From Hybos culiciformis (Eukaryota; Arthropoda; Insecta; Diptera; Hybotidae), in NCBI GenBank assembly GCA_964007475.1, contig OZ023273.1:66523560-66587559 (forward strand): a stretch of DNA of 64,000 nucleotides, written 5' to 3'. Positions 1 to 11,585 of this stretch are shown here, piece after piece (position 1 is the first letter of the stretch; the number at the start of each line of letters is the position of its first letter). The translations under genes were made by a program, and so were the position numbers. The notes under the pieces were generated by a model. The model did not search any database. It saw nothing but the letters and a program-made list of their open reading frames with translations, and was not told the DNA's origin.

Positions 1-70
1 GCAGACAAAAAAAGTTAGTTTGCAGACAAAAAAAGTTAGTTTGCAGACAAAAAAGGTCAGTTTGCAGACA
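1..70. repeat. 21-bp tandem repeat (gcagacaaa motif)
   Basis: Three consecutive 21-bp units begin with gcagacaaaaaa and end gttagttt or ggtcagttt, followed by a fourth partial gcagaca. The first two units are identical and the third differs slightly. The array starts at the window edge, so its true length is unknown. A related piece in mixed orientation (aactgacctttgcagaca) lies at about 351-370, which suggests both belong to one small element. Confidence 0.8.
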
Positions 71-74
71 TTAT

Positions 75-142
75 AGTTGCCAACTTTTCTGCTTTTTCCT
101 TGCTTTTTTCTTCCTTTTTTCTATTTTCAAAAGGTTGGCAAT
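75..142. repeat. Short inverted repeat (gttgccaac ends)
   Basis: The arm gttgccaactttt at 76-88 is matched in inverted orientation by aaaaggttggcaa at 129-141, around a T-rich centre. It looks like a very small foldback or MITE-like unit inside the gcagaca element. No clear target duplication is visible. Confidence 0.5.
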
Positions 143-590
143 ACAAATTTAAAAATAAACAAGTAAACAACAAACAGAAATTCAAAATTTTTAAATAATA
201 AAATTTGAATAATTCGGAAATTGGAAATTTTTAAATAATAAAATTTAAAAGTAAAAAAATAAAAAAAATGAATTCCAGCAAAAAAAATAAAAAAATAAAA
301 TGCTGTAAAAAAAATACAAGTGTGTACGGGTTTCGTTAAGGCGATCTTACGAACTGACCTTTGCAGACAAGTGCAGATACGGTATAAGTTAAAACAATGA
401 AAAATTATTCTGCTACAAAATATTTACACTATTATTTTAAAAATTAAAATTTTATTAAATCAATAAATTTTATTAAATCAATTTCGCTAAAATTAGTTGT
501 ATTGGCAAATTCAAGTCAATACAACTAATTGGAATTCATTATTTTTTACTTGTTTTTTGTGTACAAATTTTTAATTGTTGATAAAGTCTA

Positions 591-725
591 GGCTCGGGCG
601 AAACAACGTTCTCGCTGAGACTGACTAGAAATTTTAATTAGTATTAAAGTGAATGGGGCTGGGGCGAAACAACGTTCTCGCTGAGATTGACTAGAAATTT
701 TAATTAGTAGTTAAAGTGAATGGGG
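591..725. repeat. Tandem duplication, about 66-bp unit
   Basis: Two adjacent copies (591-656 and 657-725) share gggcgaaacaacgttctcgc, then gactagaaattttaatta and gtgaatgggg, with only a few differences. The block is more GC-rich than its surroundings. Helitron-like termini were considered because of the ctag motif, but no convincing hairpin and terminal context is present. Confidence 0.75.
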
Positions 726-971
726 TAATTTAAATTTGTGCAACTTTCCAAATTTTTGTATTATTTCAATTTTAACCAAAATTCATTATATCTATATTTA
801 TTTTGAATATTTTTTCAAGATAAAACTCAAAATAAAGAAAACAATTAAATATGAGAATCATAAACATAGTGAAAAAGAAAAGTGTTTATTTTTCACATCT
901 TTGTTTAATTCATAATTACATAATTTTACATATTGGAAAATTGTTTATAAAAAAAACTAAATATTTAATTT

Positions 972-1315
972 TTCATATAAAAAATTATTATTATAAAATT
1001 AAATAGTAGTAGAAATTTTAAATATTTTATTTTTGATGTATGTAGAAGAATGTATTAACTCTATTTTTAATAAAACGAACAGCTTCATAACTAGATACAG
1101 ATTTTTATTTATTTAAATCGAAAAAATGTGATTTTTAAATACATTTTTTTCGGTTTAAACAAATAAAAATCTGTATCTAGTTATAAAGCTGTTCGTTTTC
1201 TTAAAAATAGAGTTAATACATTCATCTACATACATTAAGAATAAAATATTTAAAATTGTTACTACTATTTCATTTTTTCAAAATAATAATTTCAAGAAAT
1301 TATCTTAAAAAAGAA
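972..1315. repeat. Long inverted repeat (foldback element)
   Basis: Two arms of roughly 155-170 bp are imperfect reverse complements around a short centre near 1128-1142. Shared blocks in opposite orientation include acagatttttatttattt, aaacgaacagct, gagttaatacatt and gtagtag. This fits a MITE or foldback transposon whose transcript would form a long hairpin. No coding capacity is seen. Confidence 0.75.
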
Positions 1316-1533
1316 TTATTTAAAGATTAGAAGAATCACAAATATGTATTAATTCATTTATTACAAAATTAAAATAACATTCATTTAAATAATTAAAATA
1401 ATTAAATTAGTTTATATTATTCTTTCTCCTCATTTACACTCTGTGTGATGTATAGGAGGAATATACATTAATAACTCCATCATGTCCTTGTACTTAAGAG
1501 TTGAAATGGGGCGTACATTTTTATATAAAGGTG

Positions 1534-1815
1534 TTAATTTGATATTATTAAAGTTTCTTGGTCTTTCCCGACGAGGTAATAAATTAAGAACTCTGTATCC
1601 ACGTCCATAGATGTTTTATAGAACATTTTATAGGGTTCAATTTTTAAAAATCGCATCCAACTTATTTTTAACCAATTTATAGGTTCACCACGAGCGTTTT
1701 TTAATCTTTTATAAATCGGTTCTTCCAGAGGTTTAGTTAAAAATATATAACAAAGTGGACTTAAACCACTATCAAAATTATTTTTTTTCCGTTTTGTTAA
1801 CAAGCTAATTTTCAA
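1534..1815 (-). pseudogene. Unrecognised stop-bounded ORF, possible TE relic
   Basis: An open frame of about 93 codons on the minus strand starts at a TTG with an in-frame stop just upstream, so no real start codon is evident. The translation is less compositionally biased than chance frames here and contains GEPINWLKISWMRF, a tryptophan-rich segment followed by charged residues. I cannot assign it to a family. It may be a coding fragment of a decayed transposon or a chance ORF. Confidence 0.3.
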
Positions 1816-3015
1816 GTTTCAAAATCAAAGCGATTTTAATGATATTAGACTAAAATTGTTTATAAATAAAAAGAATATATAGGATTGTGTTTATTGTTGT
1901 CATTAACTTTTTTTTTTTGGAAAATTGGCACTTTCAAAATAAACGGCTCAAATAATTTTCATTGATAAAATAACTTTTAAAATATATTTTATAAAAAAGT
2001 ATTTGAAAAATGTAATTGTTTTGTATCAAAATTTGAATAACCTCGTTTTACATAACTTCGTTTAACTTTTAGTGGAACAGTGGATTTCAAGATTTCTAAA
2101 TTATTCACCTCAACTAAAAATAACTATGTGTATGTATAATTTTAAAAAGAGATTAGATTATTCTAAATTTTTAAATCTGCATTTTAAAAAAGAAATATAT
2201 TTCGTAATTTCGTATCTCTTCCAGATATGAGGTACATTGAGCTTTAAGGTCTACTTGTGGTTTTTTTTTTTTTTCATATTTCGGTGATATTGATATCTTT
2301 TTGTCATATAATATCCTCAGTAATATCCTTTCATTTCATTTTTTTGTGAAAACAAATTAATTTACTTCATACCTTAGAATGTTGTTTCCCGACATTGTGA
2401 TAATTTTAAAATGTTATGCATTTAGGATATTATGATAAAAAAGGGAATAGATTTGAAAACAAACCAAACTTTTTTCGGCAGAGATGACATTATTATTCTC
2501 TTACTAATCTTGAAATACTCTTCAATATAATTTTTTTTATTACTCAGTCAAAAGGAAATCACATTAGTCCTTGTCCTTCTCATTATGTATTTGTATAATA
2601 TTACTTGTATTTTGTTGTTGTATTTTAATGTGTTTTAAATTTAAAATATGCTGAAAAATGTGGGATGCCTAAACCTTAATATTACTACTCTAAATCTAAA
2701 TTGATGTTAAGTTAATTTAGTCACAGCGACATAACATATATTTTAAGTTTTTATTCCCTGTCTGCCCGTCTGTTCTTTGTCCATCTTCCTTTCACTAAAA
2801 TGCTTGTAATTAAACTACTTCTGATGAAAATTAGTATGTGAACATGATCCAAAATTTTTAAAATATTCTAAATACGTACATTCGACATCATCGTATAAAA
2901 TAATTCTTGAGAATTAGCAATATGTTCCGTAATTTTTAAAATATGTATTCAAAAACCTAAATTCTACCATAAAATTCACATCAAAAAATCACCTTAAAGA
3001 AAAAAAAAAACAATA
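1816..3015. other. AT-rich DNA, no gene seen
   Basis: No supportable ORF or element was found. A pyrimidine-rich ctgtctgcccgtctg block at about 2759-2775, followed by cactaaaatg, resembles one near 59610 and may be a decayed dispersed repeat. Confidence 0.5.
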
Positions 3016-3020
3016 CGCGG

Positions 3021-3110
3021 CGGACAAAAGTCATATCGAATCGCGGACAAATGTCATTTTGATGACCGCGATACAAAAACAAATCCCGGACAAATGTCTC
3101 TCGGACAAAC
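3021..3110. repeat. Array of cggacaaatgtc motifs
   Basis: The motif cggacaaaWgtc occurs at 3021-3032, 3044-3055 and 3087-3098, with a partial copy at 3102-3110. Spacing is irregular, so this is not a simple satellite. The motifs resemble in style the gcagaca array at 1-70 and the cgcggttatgac array near 36.6 kb. Confidence 0.65.
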
Positions 3111-4135
3111 ACCCTTTCAAAATTGCAAAAAAAATCTGAATAGAAACATACCAGAATATTTTCTTAACGTACTATGCATATCATCTTGGTATCTAACATT
3201 ATTCTATAATAACTTTTTTCTTTACTACAAACTAAATATTTTTTACTTTTCTAATTCGATTAACGTTTTATATTGAAACTTATATCTACGTTATTGTCAT
3301 TTTACTGCAATACCTAAAAAAACCTATATATTTGAGTATTAAATATATTTTTCTAATCTTCTAAATGATTTTCAGTGTCCTTAAGTAACCTTACGCAATT
3401 TATTCTTAGAAAATTCACCAAGTTTTTTTTCCTATTTTTTTCTATACATAATTTTATATATAAAAAAAATTGAATAAAATTTTACAGATAAATGTTGCAC
3501 GTTCGATCTATTCAAACAGTGAAAGCTATCAATCATGATTTAAAGTTGGGGTATTTGGTCAGGATACAAAAAAAAAATTTAATGAAATCTTTATTCTTTA
3601 TTTCAATATAAAGATGTGTGTACACTGTACATATGTTGTGTGTTGAATTTTATGTTTTCAAAAAAAAAAAAGGATGACTATTGACTACTTATAATCTTTA
3701 ATTTTTATCTTTTCTGTAATTGAGATACAAAAAAATAAATAAATTTGTCTATCAATGTAAACTGTATTCTCCTTTCTAGTGGTACAAACATAGAACTCAA
3801 CCAACAAAATTTTTCAGTAAAAAACATATTTACCAAACTCTTTACTTAAGTGCACCAAAGTCCTTACTTTAGTACTTGAACTCTTTTTAGAATTCAAAAT
3901 GGTCTTGTATTTAAATTTTTTTAATGTGCATGTAATCGGTAAGTTGTATTTACAATCGTAAATTTAGCTCGGAAAATGGTATATTAAATGCGTCAATTAT
4001 TTATTTAAGAAAATTTAATTTACAGACTTCAATTTTATTTACCCCACTTTAATTTTATTTACTTTCTTCATTTTGAACTTTTGTTTATTTTTTGCATTGC
4101 AAATGTATTGATTGCAACTACCTCTCACATGCACA
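3111..4135. other. AT-rich DNA, no gene seen
   Basis: Only short chance ORFs and A/T runs are visible. No splice-flanked island or repeat boundary could be supported. Confidence 0.5.
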
Positions 4136-4139
4136 TTAA

Positions 4140-4355
4140 AACAGTATGCAAAACATGTTAATAAAATTTGTTATACAGCTCGTTGTGTATATACACAAAA
4201 ACACATAGACAATTGTCAATATTATATCACTTGACCTAACGGTCTCGTGATATAAGTATTGACGCATGTCGATGTGTTTTTGTGTATTACAACTCGTTGT
4301 AACAACAAATTTTCTTAACATGTGTTGTAATAACAAATTTTCTTAACATGTGTTG
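4140..4355. repeat. Foldback element with internal 28-bp duplication
   Basis: Arms of about 85-100 bp are inverted copies. The left arm holds aaaatttgttatac, ctcgttgtgtat and acacaaaaacacat; the right arm holds the reverse complements. The ORF on the minus strand here simply reads through the hairpin. At the right end a 24-bp block occurs twice with a 28-bp period (4304-4327 and 4332-4355). Confidence 0.7.
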
Positions 4356-4731
4356 AAATCTACTATTACATATGAGTAGTTGTTACATGCAGATCCACTA
4401 TAAGTAATGAGTTAACTTTATGAAGTAAATTGTGAACATCTAGACTCTATATCTTTAAATTAAATCATTAGAAATACTAGGACAAAACTATTATACCATG
4501 TATGATATAAGAAAGTTTGATTTATGTGTAATTCTATTCTAGATTCTAGAGTAGAGAGTAGCAAAAATTCAATATTTTCTATTTTTTTTTTGTCGCAATC
4601 AATACCAGCCAACTCTACCAGACTTTAATATTATAAAGCCGGAAAAGTGCGAAATCTTTTAACATATCACCGGGGACGCAAGCACCTGTACGTGTGAAGC
4701 TTCACGACAATATATACAGCTAACTTTCGAT

Positions 4732-5000
4732 TTTTTGAACTGTTGACCCTAGCCCCTCATGTTAGATACCGTTGGAAAGGTCTTGGAACGTAGATGCGAA
4801 AAATGTCATATGTCATCCAAAAAGGTCAAAAGGTCATCAAGTTATGGCCATTAGAATTTTTTTTCACCTTTTCAGTTTTTGGCCTATAACTTGGTGACCT
4901 TTTGACCTTCCTGGATGACATATGACATTTTTCGCATCTACGTTCCAAGACCTTTCCAACGGTGTTTAGCATGAGTGGATGGGGTCAATAGTTCAAAAGT
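4732..5000. repeat. Long hairpin with paired AGGTCA direct repeats
   Basis: The arms at about 4732-4858 and 4878-5000 are near-perfect inverted copies sharing ccgttggaaaggtcttgg, gtagatgcgaaaaatg and tcatatgtcatcc. Each arm carries two AGGTCA hexamers separated by 2 bp (4823-4836, and the reverse complement at 4895-4908). The unit is unlike its AT-rich surroundings. It is probably a foldback or MITE-like transposon copy. Confidence 0.8.
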
Positions 5001-5187
5001 TATGACCGGATATTTGAATCATGACCTCTACCTTGAGATAACCGAATAGTATGTTTGTTTGTTTGTTCGATTGTTTGTTTGTGGACACAATATATTTCGC
5101 AGTCAAAGGTCGACGCTCAATAATTTCACTCAATCACTCTCCAATATGATTTCCATTCAGGTTCAAGTCCCAAAAATGACCTAAATT

Positions 5188-5620
5188 AAAATGTCCCAAA
5201 ATCCAAATTGCCCCAAAATCCCAAAATGTCCCAAAATCAAAAATGTCTCAAAATCAAGAAATGTCTCAAAATCAAAAATGTCCCAAAATCAAAAATGTCC
5301 CAAAATCAAAAATGTCCCAAAATCAAAAATGTGCCAAAATCCAGATATGTCCCAAAATCAAAAAATGTCCCAAAATCAAAAATGTCTCAAAATCAAAAAT
5401 GTCCCAAAATCAAAAATGTCCCAAAATGAAAAATGTCCCAAAATCCAAATATGTCCCAAAATCAAAAAATGTCCCAAAATCAAAAATGTCCCAAAATCAA
5501 AAATGTTCCAAAATCAAAAATGTCCCAAAATCAAAAATGTCCCAAAATCAAAAATGTCCCAAAATCCAAATATGTCCCAAAATCAAAAAATGTTCCAAAA
5601 TCAAAAAAATTACCCAAAAT
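5188..5620. repeat. 17-bp minisatellite (tgtcccaaaatcaaaaa)
   Basis: About 25 tandem units of tgtcccaaaatcaaaaa, with small variants (tgttcc, tgtctc, aatccaaat), fill this interval. Because 17 is not a multiple of 3 and no phase of the unit contains a forward stop, all three forward frames stay open. This yields four overlapping Lys/Asn/Gln/Pro-rich ORFs that I do not regard as genes. The array abuts the hairpin on its left and a foldback element on its right. Confidence 0.9.
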
Positions 5621-5691
5621 TTCCAAAAGTCTCCCTAAATGTCAAGTTTTTTCGAAATATTTTTATATATTCATTTACCTTCGAAAAATAG

Positions 5692-6091
5692 TTATATCAA
5701 CTAAAAACACTTCTTGGAGTTAAAACTCGTGACGCAAGCTACGTACACAATTCAATTCATCACACAAAAGAAATTATATCAATTTGTGTGCCGCAAGACG
5801 CTAAGCGTGCGTGCGTGCAATCAGTGGTTGTTGGAGCAAAAATCAAACCAAAGGAAAATTGCTGAAAATGACGCATCGAATAATTTGTGCAAAAGAATTT
5901 CGGTGTGATCTTTTGTTGACAATTTTTCTTTGCCTTGACTTCTGCTCCAACAACCACTGATTGCACGCACGCACGCTTAGCGTCTTGCGGCACACAAATT
6001 GATATAATTTCTTTTGTGTGATGAATTGAATTGTGTACGTAGCTTGCGTCACGAGTTTTAACTGAGCCAAGAAGTGTTTTAGTTGATTATA
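5692..6091. mobile_element. Foldback element with about 170-bp terminal inverted repeats
   Basis: The outer ends are ttatatcaactaaaa on the left and the reverse complement of ttataatcaactaaaa on the right. The arms run to about 5866 and from about 5921, sharing gtgacgcaagctacgtac, gcgtgcgtgcgtgcaatcag and tggttgttggagca. The loop is about 50 bp. No transposase is encoded; the three ORFs across it are readings of the palindrome. The arms are close to identical, which suggests a recent insertion or conversion between arms. Confidence 0.8.
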
Positions 6092-8573
6092 AAGTTACTT
6101 GAAATTTATAAAAATTAATATTATTAGAAGTAAATCTTATTTTATGAAAGTTCTTACTTTTAAAAATCAATAATGTTGTATTAGGTATTAGAATTATAGG
6201 TATATGTTTTTGTGTTGCGAAAGATTTTTTTCTTACTTATACTTACTGATTGATATTATCCATTTTCAACTTGTCAAAGAAATAAAACTATGAGCTGACT
6301 GAATGAGAAAAAAATTAATTCTAAAAATATGATAAATATTTTTAATATTGGCGTGAAATTTTATTTTATCAATTGATAAAATTTATTTTATAAAAATGTC
6401 CCTTTCTTGTCTGAGACGATCAAAATTTGAAGTTGAGTTTTCAACCATTTTCCTTTATTCGATGGATTTTAAATTTTGCACTCAGACTTATTTTACCTGA
6501 GAAAACTCAATTTCCAATAATTTTTTAATCACACCTGTACTTTAAAAACTAATGCACTCGCTGCCTCTCCATAGAGGCTAATTTCATACTTTCGAATGTT
6601 TTTAAAAAAATATATATAAAAATCGCCGATTTCTGGTGCGTTTTGCTTATGAGAACGTGAAAATAAAAACGTTTGGCGCAGCATGTAGCTCAAACTTACC
6701 CATCTTTGGATACTCACAATAAAATGTGACCTACATTTTTAGTTATCTAATGTTATAATTAATTTTAATTAGGTATATATGTTTACTCTTTCTCTATGCC
6801 GAAGTGAATATCACAATCTACCATGTCTACACCACTCAGATAAGAAACGCATTCAAGTCGATACTACCAAAATGAAAAATATTTTTTTTCTTTTTATTCT
6901 GTTGTAAAAACTTTATATTTTTTTATTAAATAAAGTAAAATTTTACAATAAATAAAAAAGACTTTTAAAAATTATTTACCTAATTGGTCACAAATAATTA
7001 TTTTATTCCAGTTAATCAAAGGAAATAGTAAACTTGAATTAAAATTAAGAAAACTGATGTAGTAGATAGTAGTTAAATACTGACTACTTTTGTCTTATTG
7101 CTTTTCTTAAGCTTTGATTTAATTTTTTTTAAATAATAAACCCTGTTTGAAAATTATAAAAATTATATACCTAGATAATGCTGTTATATGTAGTTAATTT
7201 AACAAAAAAGAAGACTATGTTATATGATAAAAAAAAAAAAATTAAAACTACTATAAATTAAAATAAAAAAAAAAAAAATCTTTCAAATACTTCCCTCTAA
7301 ATACAATAAATCTTAAAAAAAAAAAGGAAAAAAAATTCTACAAAAATAGTATTTTATACACTTTTTTTTTATTATTTTAACGTAAAGTTAAAATCTATTC
7401 ATCTTCTTAATATTTTTACTATCTTAGCATTTTTAATAACTTCAAAAAAGAAAAGGATTTTTTTTTTGTAAAGTCGCCTTCAAGTCTCCTGCAAAATGAG
7501 TTTAAACAACCATTCGTTTTATTCTTAGTAATAGTTTTTATGTGTGTTACAAATTATTATTATTTTATTTCTTTTAATAACTTGAAAGAAATGAAAAAAA
7601 AAAAATTATGTAAAAATCTTTATCTTTTTATTTCTACAGATAATTTAGTGCGTTATTGGCGTCTAACATTAGAAAATCAGATAAATCTGAGAGAAAAAAA
7701 GAAATCAATCAAGGTGAAAACTCATAAAATTTTCCAAAAAAAAAATATTATAATTTTTCTATTACTTTTTATTAACTTTTCCAATATTAAAGATAAAACA
7801 ATAAAATAAAATATAGTTTTTTTTTTTTTTTTCAAATTCATTCTAAATAAAAATATTTGCTCCATAAGCTAATCTATATACATCGAAACAAAACATTAAA
7901 CTAAAACCTAGATATATTAAAATTTATTTGCCCAATATTATAGAATTTCTGTTTTGAAGGAACTTAAATATAAGTTTCCAGATTCATACAAATTAATTCA
8001 GTTATTCTTATATAGTTGAATTTAAATTTTGAAATATTAAATATAATTTTAATCTAAACTTTTTTCGCAATTAAGTTTTCAACTTATTTATCAGATAAGA
8101 TTCTGTAAAACGCGTTAAAATAACCTCAACAAAGGGTTAGTATCCCCTTTCTCAATAATTTACAAAAACATATACCTATAAATAACTATATTTATGACCT
8201 ATAAATTTGATCTCTTAATTTATGATAAATCTTTTTTAATTATAGGCTAGAGTTTTATATTTTATTTCATAGTCCAACTCCAAGAGTTTGGTGAGTAAAA
8301 AAATTATCTAAAAATTTATCTTTAAATTTTTTCATATTACCTTTGGCGTGTAAAAAAATATCATTAAAATCTTTTCCCTACTATCTTAGTGTATGATTCT
8401 ATATTAATATTTTAAGATGTAAATTTCTATAAAGGGGTCTTTAAATTGATTTTCCTCAATATTAAGTATATTTAAACTCGGAGAGATAATTTCTTCAATA
8501 ATATTGATAGAAAAATAATGAATTTATTTAAATTCAATCAATATATTGAAGCGGTATCATTCATTCATAATAT
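6092..8573. other. AT-rich DNA with long A runs, no gene seen
   Basis: Several A or T homopolymers of 9-13 bases occur (for example around 7230-7330 and 7818-7832). Short ORFs are present on both strands but none has a recognisable product. A consensus donor (gtaagt) exists on the minus strand near 6700, but no exon could be supported around it. Confidence 0.45.
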
Positions 8574-8581
8574 ATTGTACT

Positions 8582-9045
8582 CAGTGACGTTTCTGCGTTG
8601 CTGGCCGCTCAGTTGCAAAAAAAATATTGCCGCCCCTATTAATTTAATTTTTTAATTAGATTTTGCTGATGTGCGGATCACCCGATGAGGGGATCATTAC
8701 CCTGTAAAAATTAACCCTTATGGAATTGAATACAGAATATGAAAACGTAAAAAAAATAGTGAAAAAAAGTTTTTAATAGCAAAATTTAAAGTTTTGTCAT
8801 GGCATTTAAAAAAAAAATATAAGTAAATTGGAAAATACATAAAAAAAATTAGATCTTTTGTGAAAACTTGTCTGATACTTAATTCGATCAAGTTTTTACA
8901 GTTTAGTTAAATTAAATTAAAATCAATATTTTTTTTTAATTTTTTTTTTTTTTTTTTAAATAATAATAGTTGCTCGGCGGCCGCCCTTCGACTTGGCCGC
9001 TCACGTGCCGGTGCACCTTCTCCACCCCCGCCAAGAACAGGCCTG
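8582..9045. mobile_element. Non-autonomous hAT-type element
   Basis: An exact 8-bp direct repeat attgtact flanks the segment (8574-8581 and 9046-9053). The ends begin cagtgacgttt and finish acaggcctg, giving imperfect inverted termini starting with CAG, as in hAT transposons. The ends are GC-rich and the interior is A/T-rich with no transposase. Eight-base target duplications and CAG termini are established hAT hallmarks; membership is inferred from structure only. Confidence 0.65.
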
Positions 9046-9053
9046 ATTGTACT

Positions 9054-9972
9054 ATTGTACATACTTATATTTGTCAAAGGAATTATCATTTTGTTTTATA
9101 TTAAATTATATTCACTCCTATTATAAGCATAATTAGTTTTTATGTTCAACAAATGAAATCAATTAACACAAAAAAAAATTGAAAACCTTTTTTTAATATT
9201 TATCCTCCAAAATGTTAAGATCTAATTTTGAATAAATTTATTGTAAATTAAATTTTCAATATATGTGTAATTAATAATAATAATAAAAATAACCTCCAAA
9301 AGAATTATTAATAAAGTTTACTATTTACTTATTAATATATTTTCTTTGAAGATTTTTACTATTTTGTTTTTATTGAAAAAAATAATAAAGAATATTATTT
9401 ACCTAATAAAACTTAAATATCAAAGGTACATTTTTGAATTAGATAACAAAAAAAATGCGTACATGAGTTTTCAGAATTTTAACCAAATTGGCGCGTCAAC
9501 AAAATGTAAAACTTTTTGGCCCCAATTTTCTTATATACATACATATATAACAAAATACTTTTACTTTTCAAAAACATTATCTTTGTTACCTATATTTCTT
9601 CTTTTATGACTACTAAATTTAAAAAGATCTCAACTGATTGATTAGAAATTCAGTGCAAAAAATTTATGTTCTTTGTTTTTTTTTTGTTTAATAAAATTTT
9701 ATGTTTTTATTTTTGCAAAAGACAAAAATACTTAAATTTATCAATTTTGAAAATGTCTATTCTATTCGGTACTACATCTTAAAATTGAAAACATAAAAAT
9801 ATTAAAATAAAATTAATTAAAAAAGAAACGTTATAAATTACAAATTATAATTTATATTTGTTTAGTTTATTAGTATATTACGAGGTATATTATTATTAAA
9901 AATATAATTACAAATTTATCCTAACTACAGAATAAGGTGAATAAAAAGCCTGGTATTCATATAATGATATAA
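9054..9972. other. AT-rich DNA, no gene seen
   Basis: Only chance ORFs of low-complexity residues (Phe, Ile, Lys, Asn) were seen between the hAT-type element and the retrotransposon relic. Confidence 0.5.
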
Positions 9973-10356
9973 TATAATCTTCCAAACTGTACCCAAATTT
10001 TATCCCAACCAGTTACAAAACTAAATTTAAATTCCGATCATCTCCCGGTTATTTTCCACATCAACAAAGGCTTCATAAATATTCCAAAATCATATTATTT
10101 CCAATTTGCAAAAGCTGACTGGGAACTTTTCAAATCAAAACTAGATGAAAAATTGAGATCTTCATTCGCTCAAAACCCGGTTTTTTCTACTGTTGCTGAA
10201 ATCAACGACGCAATGTTAAAATTAAATGAATGTATCGATTTTGCAAAAAATAATGCTATACCTAAAAAAGAAAAAAAACCTTTCTCTTCGTTCAAAATTC
10301 CCCCAAATTTAATTCAAAAAAAAAAAATGGCAAAGAACCTGTTTACAGAAATTTAA
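9973..10356 (+). pseudogene. Endonuclease C-terminus of non-LTR element
   Basis: This open frame of 127 residues has no start codon of its own. Residues NSDHLPVIF, encoded near 10034-10060, match the C-terminal SDH motif of apurinic-like endonucleases in non-LTR retrotransposons, where the His is catalytic. Downstream is a linker segment with KADWELFKSKLDEKL. The frame breaks at the poly(A) run near 10316-10327, and a +1 frame continues the linker with SWDEKLKNLDKGKKPFW up to a stop near 10487. Confidence 0.75.
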
Positions 10357-10547
10357 GCAAGAAGTAAATTTTTTAAATAAAAAAATTTCTTACGAATTTT
10401 CAATTATTTTTAATTCCTCATGGGATGAAAAACTTAAAAACCTCGATAAAGGCAAAAAACCGTTTTGGAATATTTCAAAAATTTAAAAAAATAAAAATAA
10501 AGGCATACCACCTCTAACTCTCAATAATAATACTATTTACACCGATT

Positions 10548-10790
10548 TTGAAAAAGCTAATGGTTTTGGAAATTACTTCGCAAATAATCATCTACTTACA
10601 TCTAATTAGTAGCAATCGAACAGAAACTCTTGTTGCCTCAAGTTTACAACTTGTTAACGATAGTGCAGTAAACGAAATAGATTGTATAGAAATAAAAGAA
10701 GTAAAATCAGTAATAAAAGGAATTAAATCAAACAAAGCACCAGGTAAAGACGAAATTACAAATAAAATACTAAAAAAATTTTCTACGTAG
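10548..10790 (+). pseudogene. Reverse transcriptase N-terminal fragment
   Basis: The reading frame contains KGIKSNKAPGKDEITNK, a typical opening of the RT domain in Jockey-type elements. It then stops at 10790. The next recognisable RT sequence resumes at 10811 at the GLPQG motif, so the block holding the first catalytic Asp motif is deleted. The beginning of this frame overlaps the preceding linker frame, showing another frameshift around 10600. Confidence 0.75.
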
Positions 10791-10810
10791 TAAAAATAAT
10801 TCAGAATTTT

Positions 10811-11585
10811 TTGCATAATAGAAAATTCCAAGTTAAACTTAATAATTCTTTCTCTAAACCTTTTATTATTCCTGCAGGGTTGCCACAAGGCAGTTCTCTT
10901 AGCCCTATTTTGTATAATATTTACACTTATAATATTCCATGCCCTGATTTCTGTGACTTAGGTCTATTTGCTGACGACACTGCAATAATCTCATCAGATA
11001 TATCACCTCTACAAATAATTCTTAACTTAGAAATTGCATACCACGAACTAGATCATTACTTTAACAAATGGAAAATTAAAATAAATCCAAATAACACACA
11101 AGCTATGTTTTTCACTCGGAGAAGAAAATCGATGTTCTTACCCCAAAGAAACCTTGCAGAAATTGAGTGGAACAATAATATTAAATATGTCGGAGTAATC
11201 CTTGACCGTAAATTAATTCTCATATTGACTACCTAATTAAAAAAACTGACTTGGCTATTAAAATGTTATACCTCTTAGTACGCAGGAAATCAAAATTATC
11301 AAAAGATAACAAACTTTTATTTTTCAAATCCATTTTTCAAAATATCTTACTGTACGGATGTCAAGTATGGCACAGTTGTTCAAAATGTCACTTAAAAAAA
11401 TTACAAATTAAACAAAATAAAATTTTAAAAATGATTCTCAATGTCTAGTGGTATTCTAGAACGATTTTAATTCATAAATTTTCAAATATGCTGATCGACG
11501 TTAAAATTGATTTGCTCAATACAAAGTTTTTAGAAAAATGTTTAAATTCAGAAAATGATTTAATTAAATATATTATAGAAAATTA
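10811..11585 (+). pseudogene. Reverse transcriptase core and C-terminal fragment
   Basis: The first frame (to 11236) contains AGLPQGSSLSPILYNIYT and LGLFADDTAII, the RT motif B-like segment and the catalytic ADD motif. A frameshift near 11218 moves to a frame carrying the C-terminal LLVRRKSKLS and YGCQVWHS motifs of Jockey-type elements. A stop at 11446-11448 interrupts it before WYSRTILIHKF, and the frame ends at about 11585. The second and third catalytic Asp remain, but the first is in the deleted section. Confidence 0.85.

Noticed and set aside
591..725. Helitron 3' end
   Set aside because: A ctag is present in each unit, but no GC-rich hairpin at the right distance and no AT target context were found.
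5191..5723. Four overlapping Lys/Gln/Pro-rich ORFs on the plus strand
   Set aside because: They are all readings of the same 17-bp minisatellite in different frames; no start context or unique domain supports a gene.
7540..7809. 89-residue plus-strand ORF
   Set aside because: Lys/Asn/Ile/Phe-rich throughout, as expected for random frames in A/T-rich DNA.
8907..9089. Minus-strand ORF with an Arg/Ala/Gly-rich segment
   Set aside because: It crosses the boundary and target duplication of the 8582-9045 hAT-type element, so it is a chance reading of the GC-rich element end.
10592..10888. Minus-strand 98-residue ORF
   Set aside because: Antisense of the reverse-transcriptase relic, whose plus-strand motifs are convincing.
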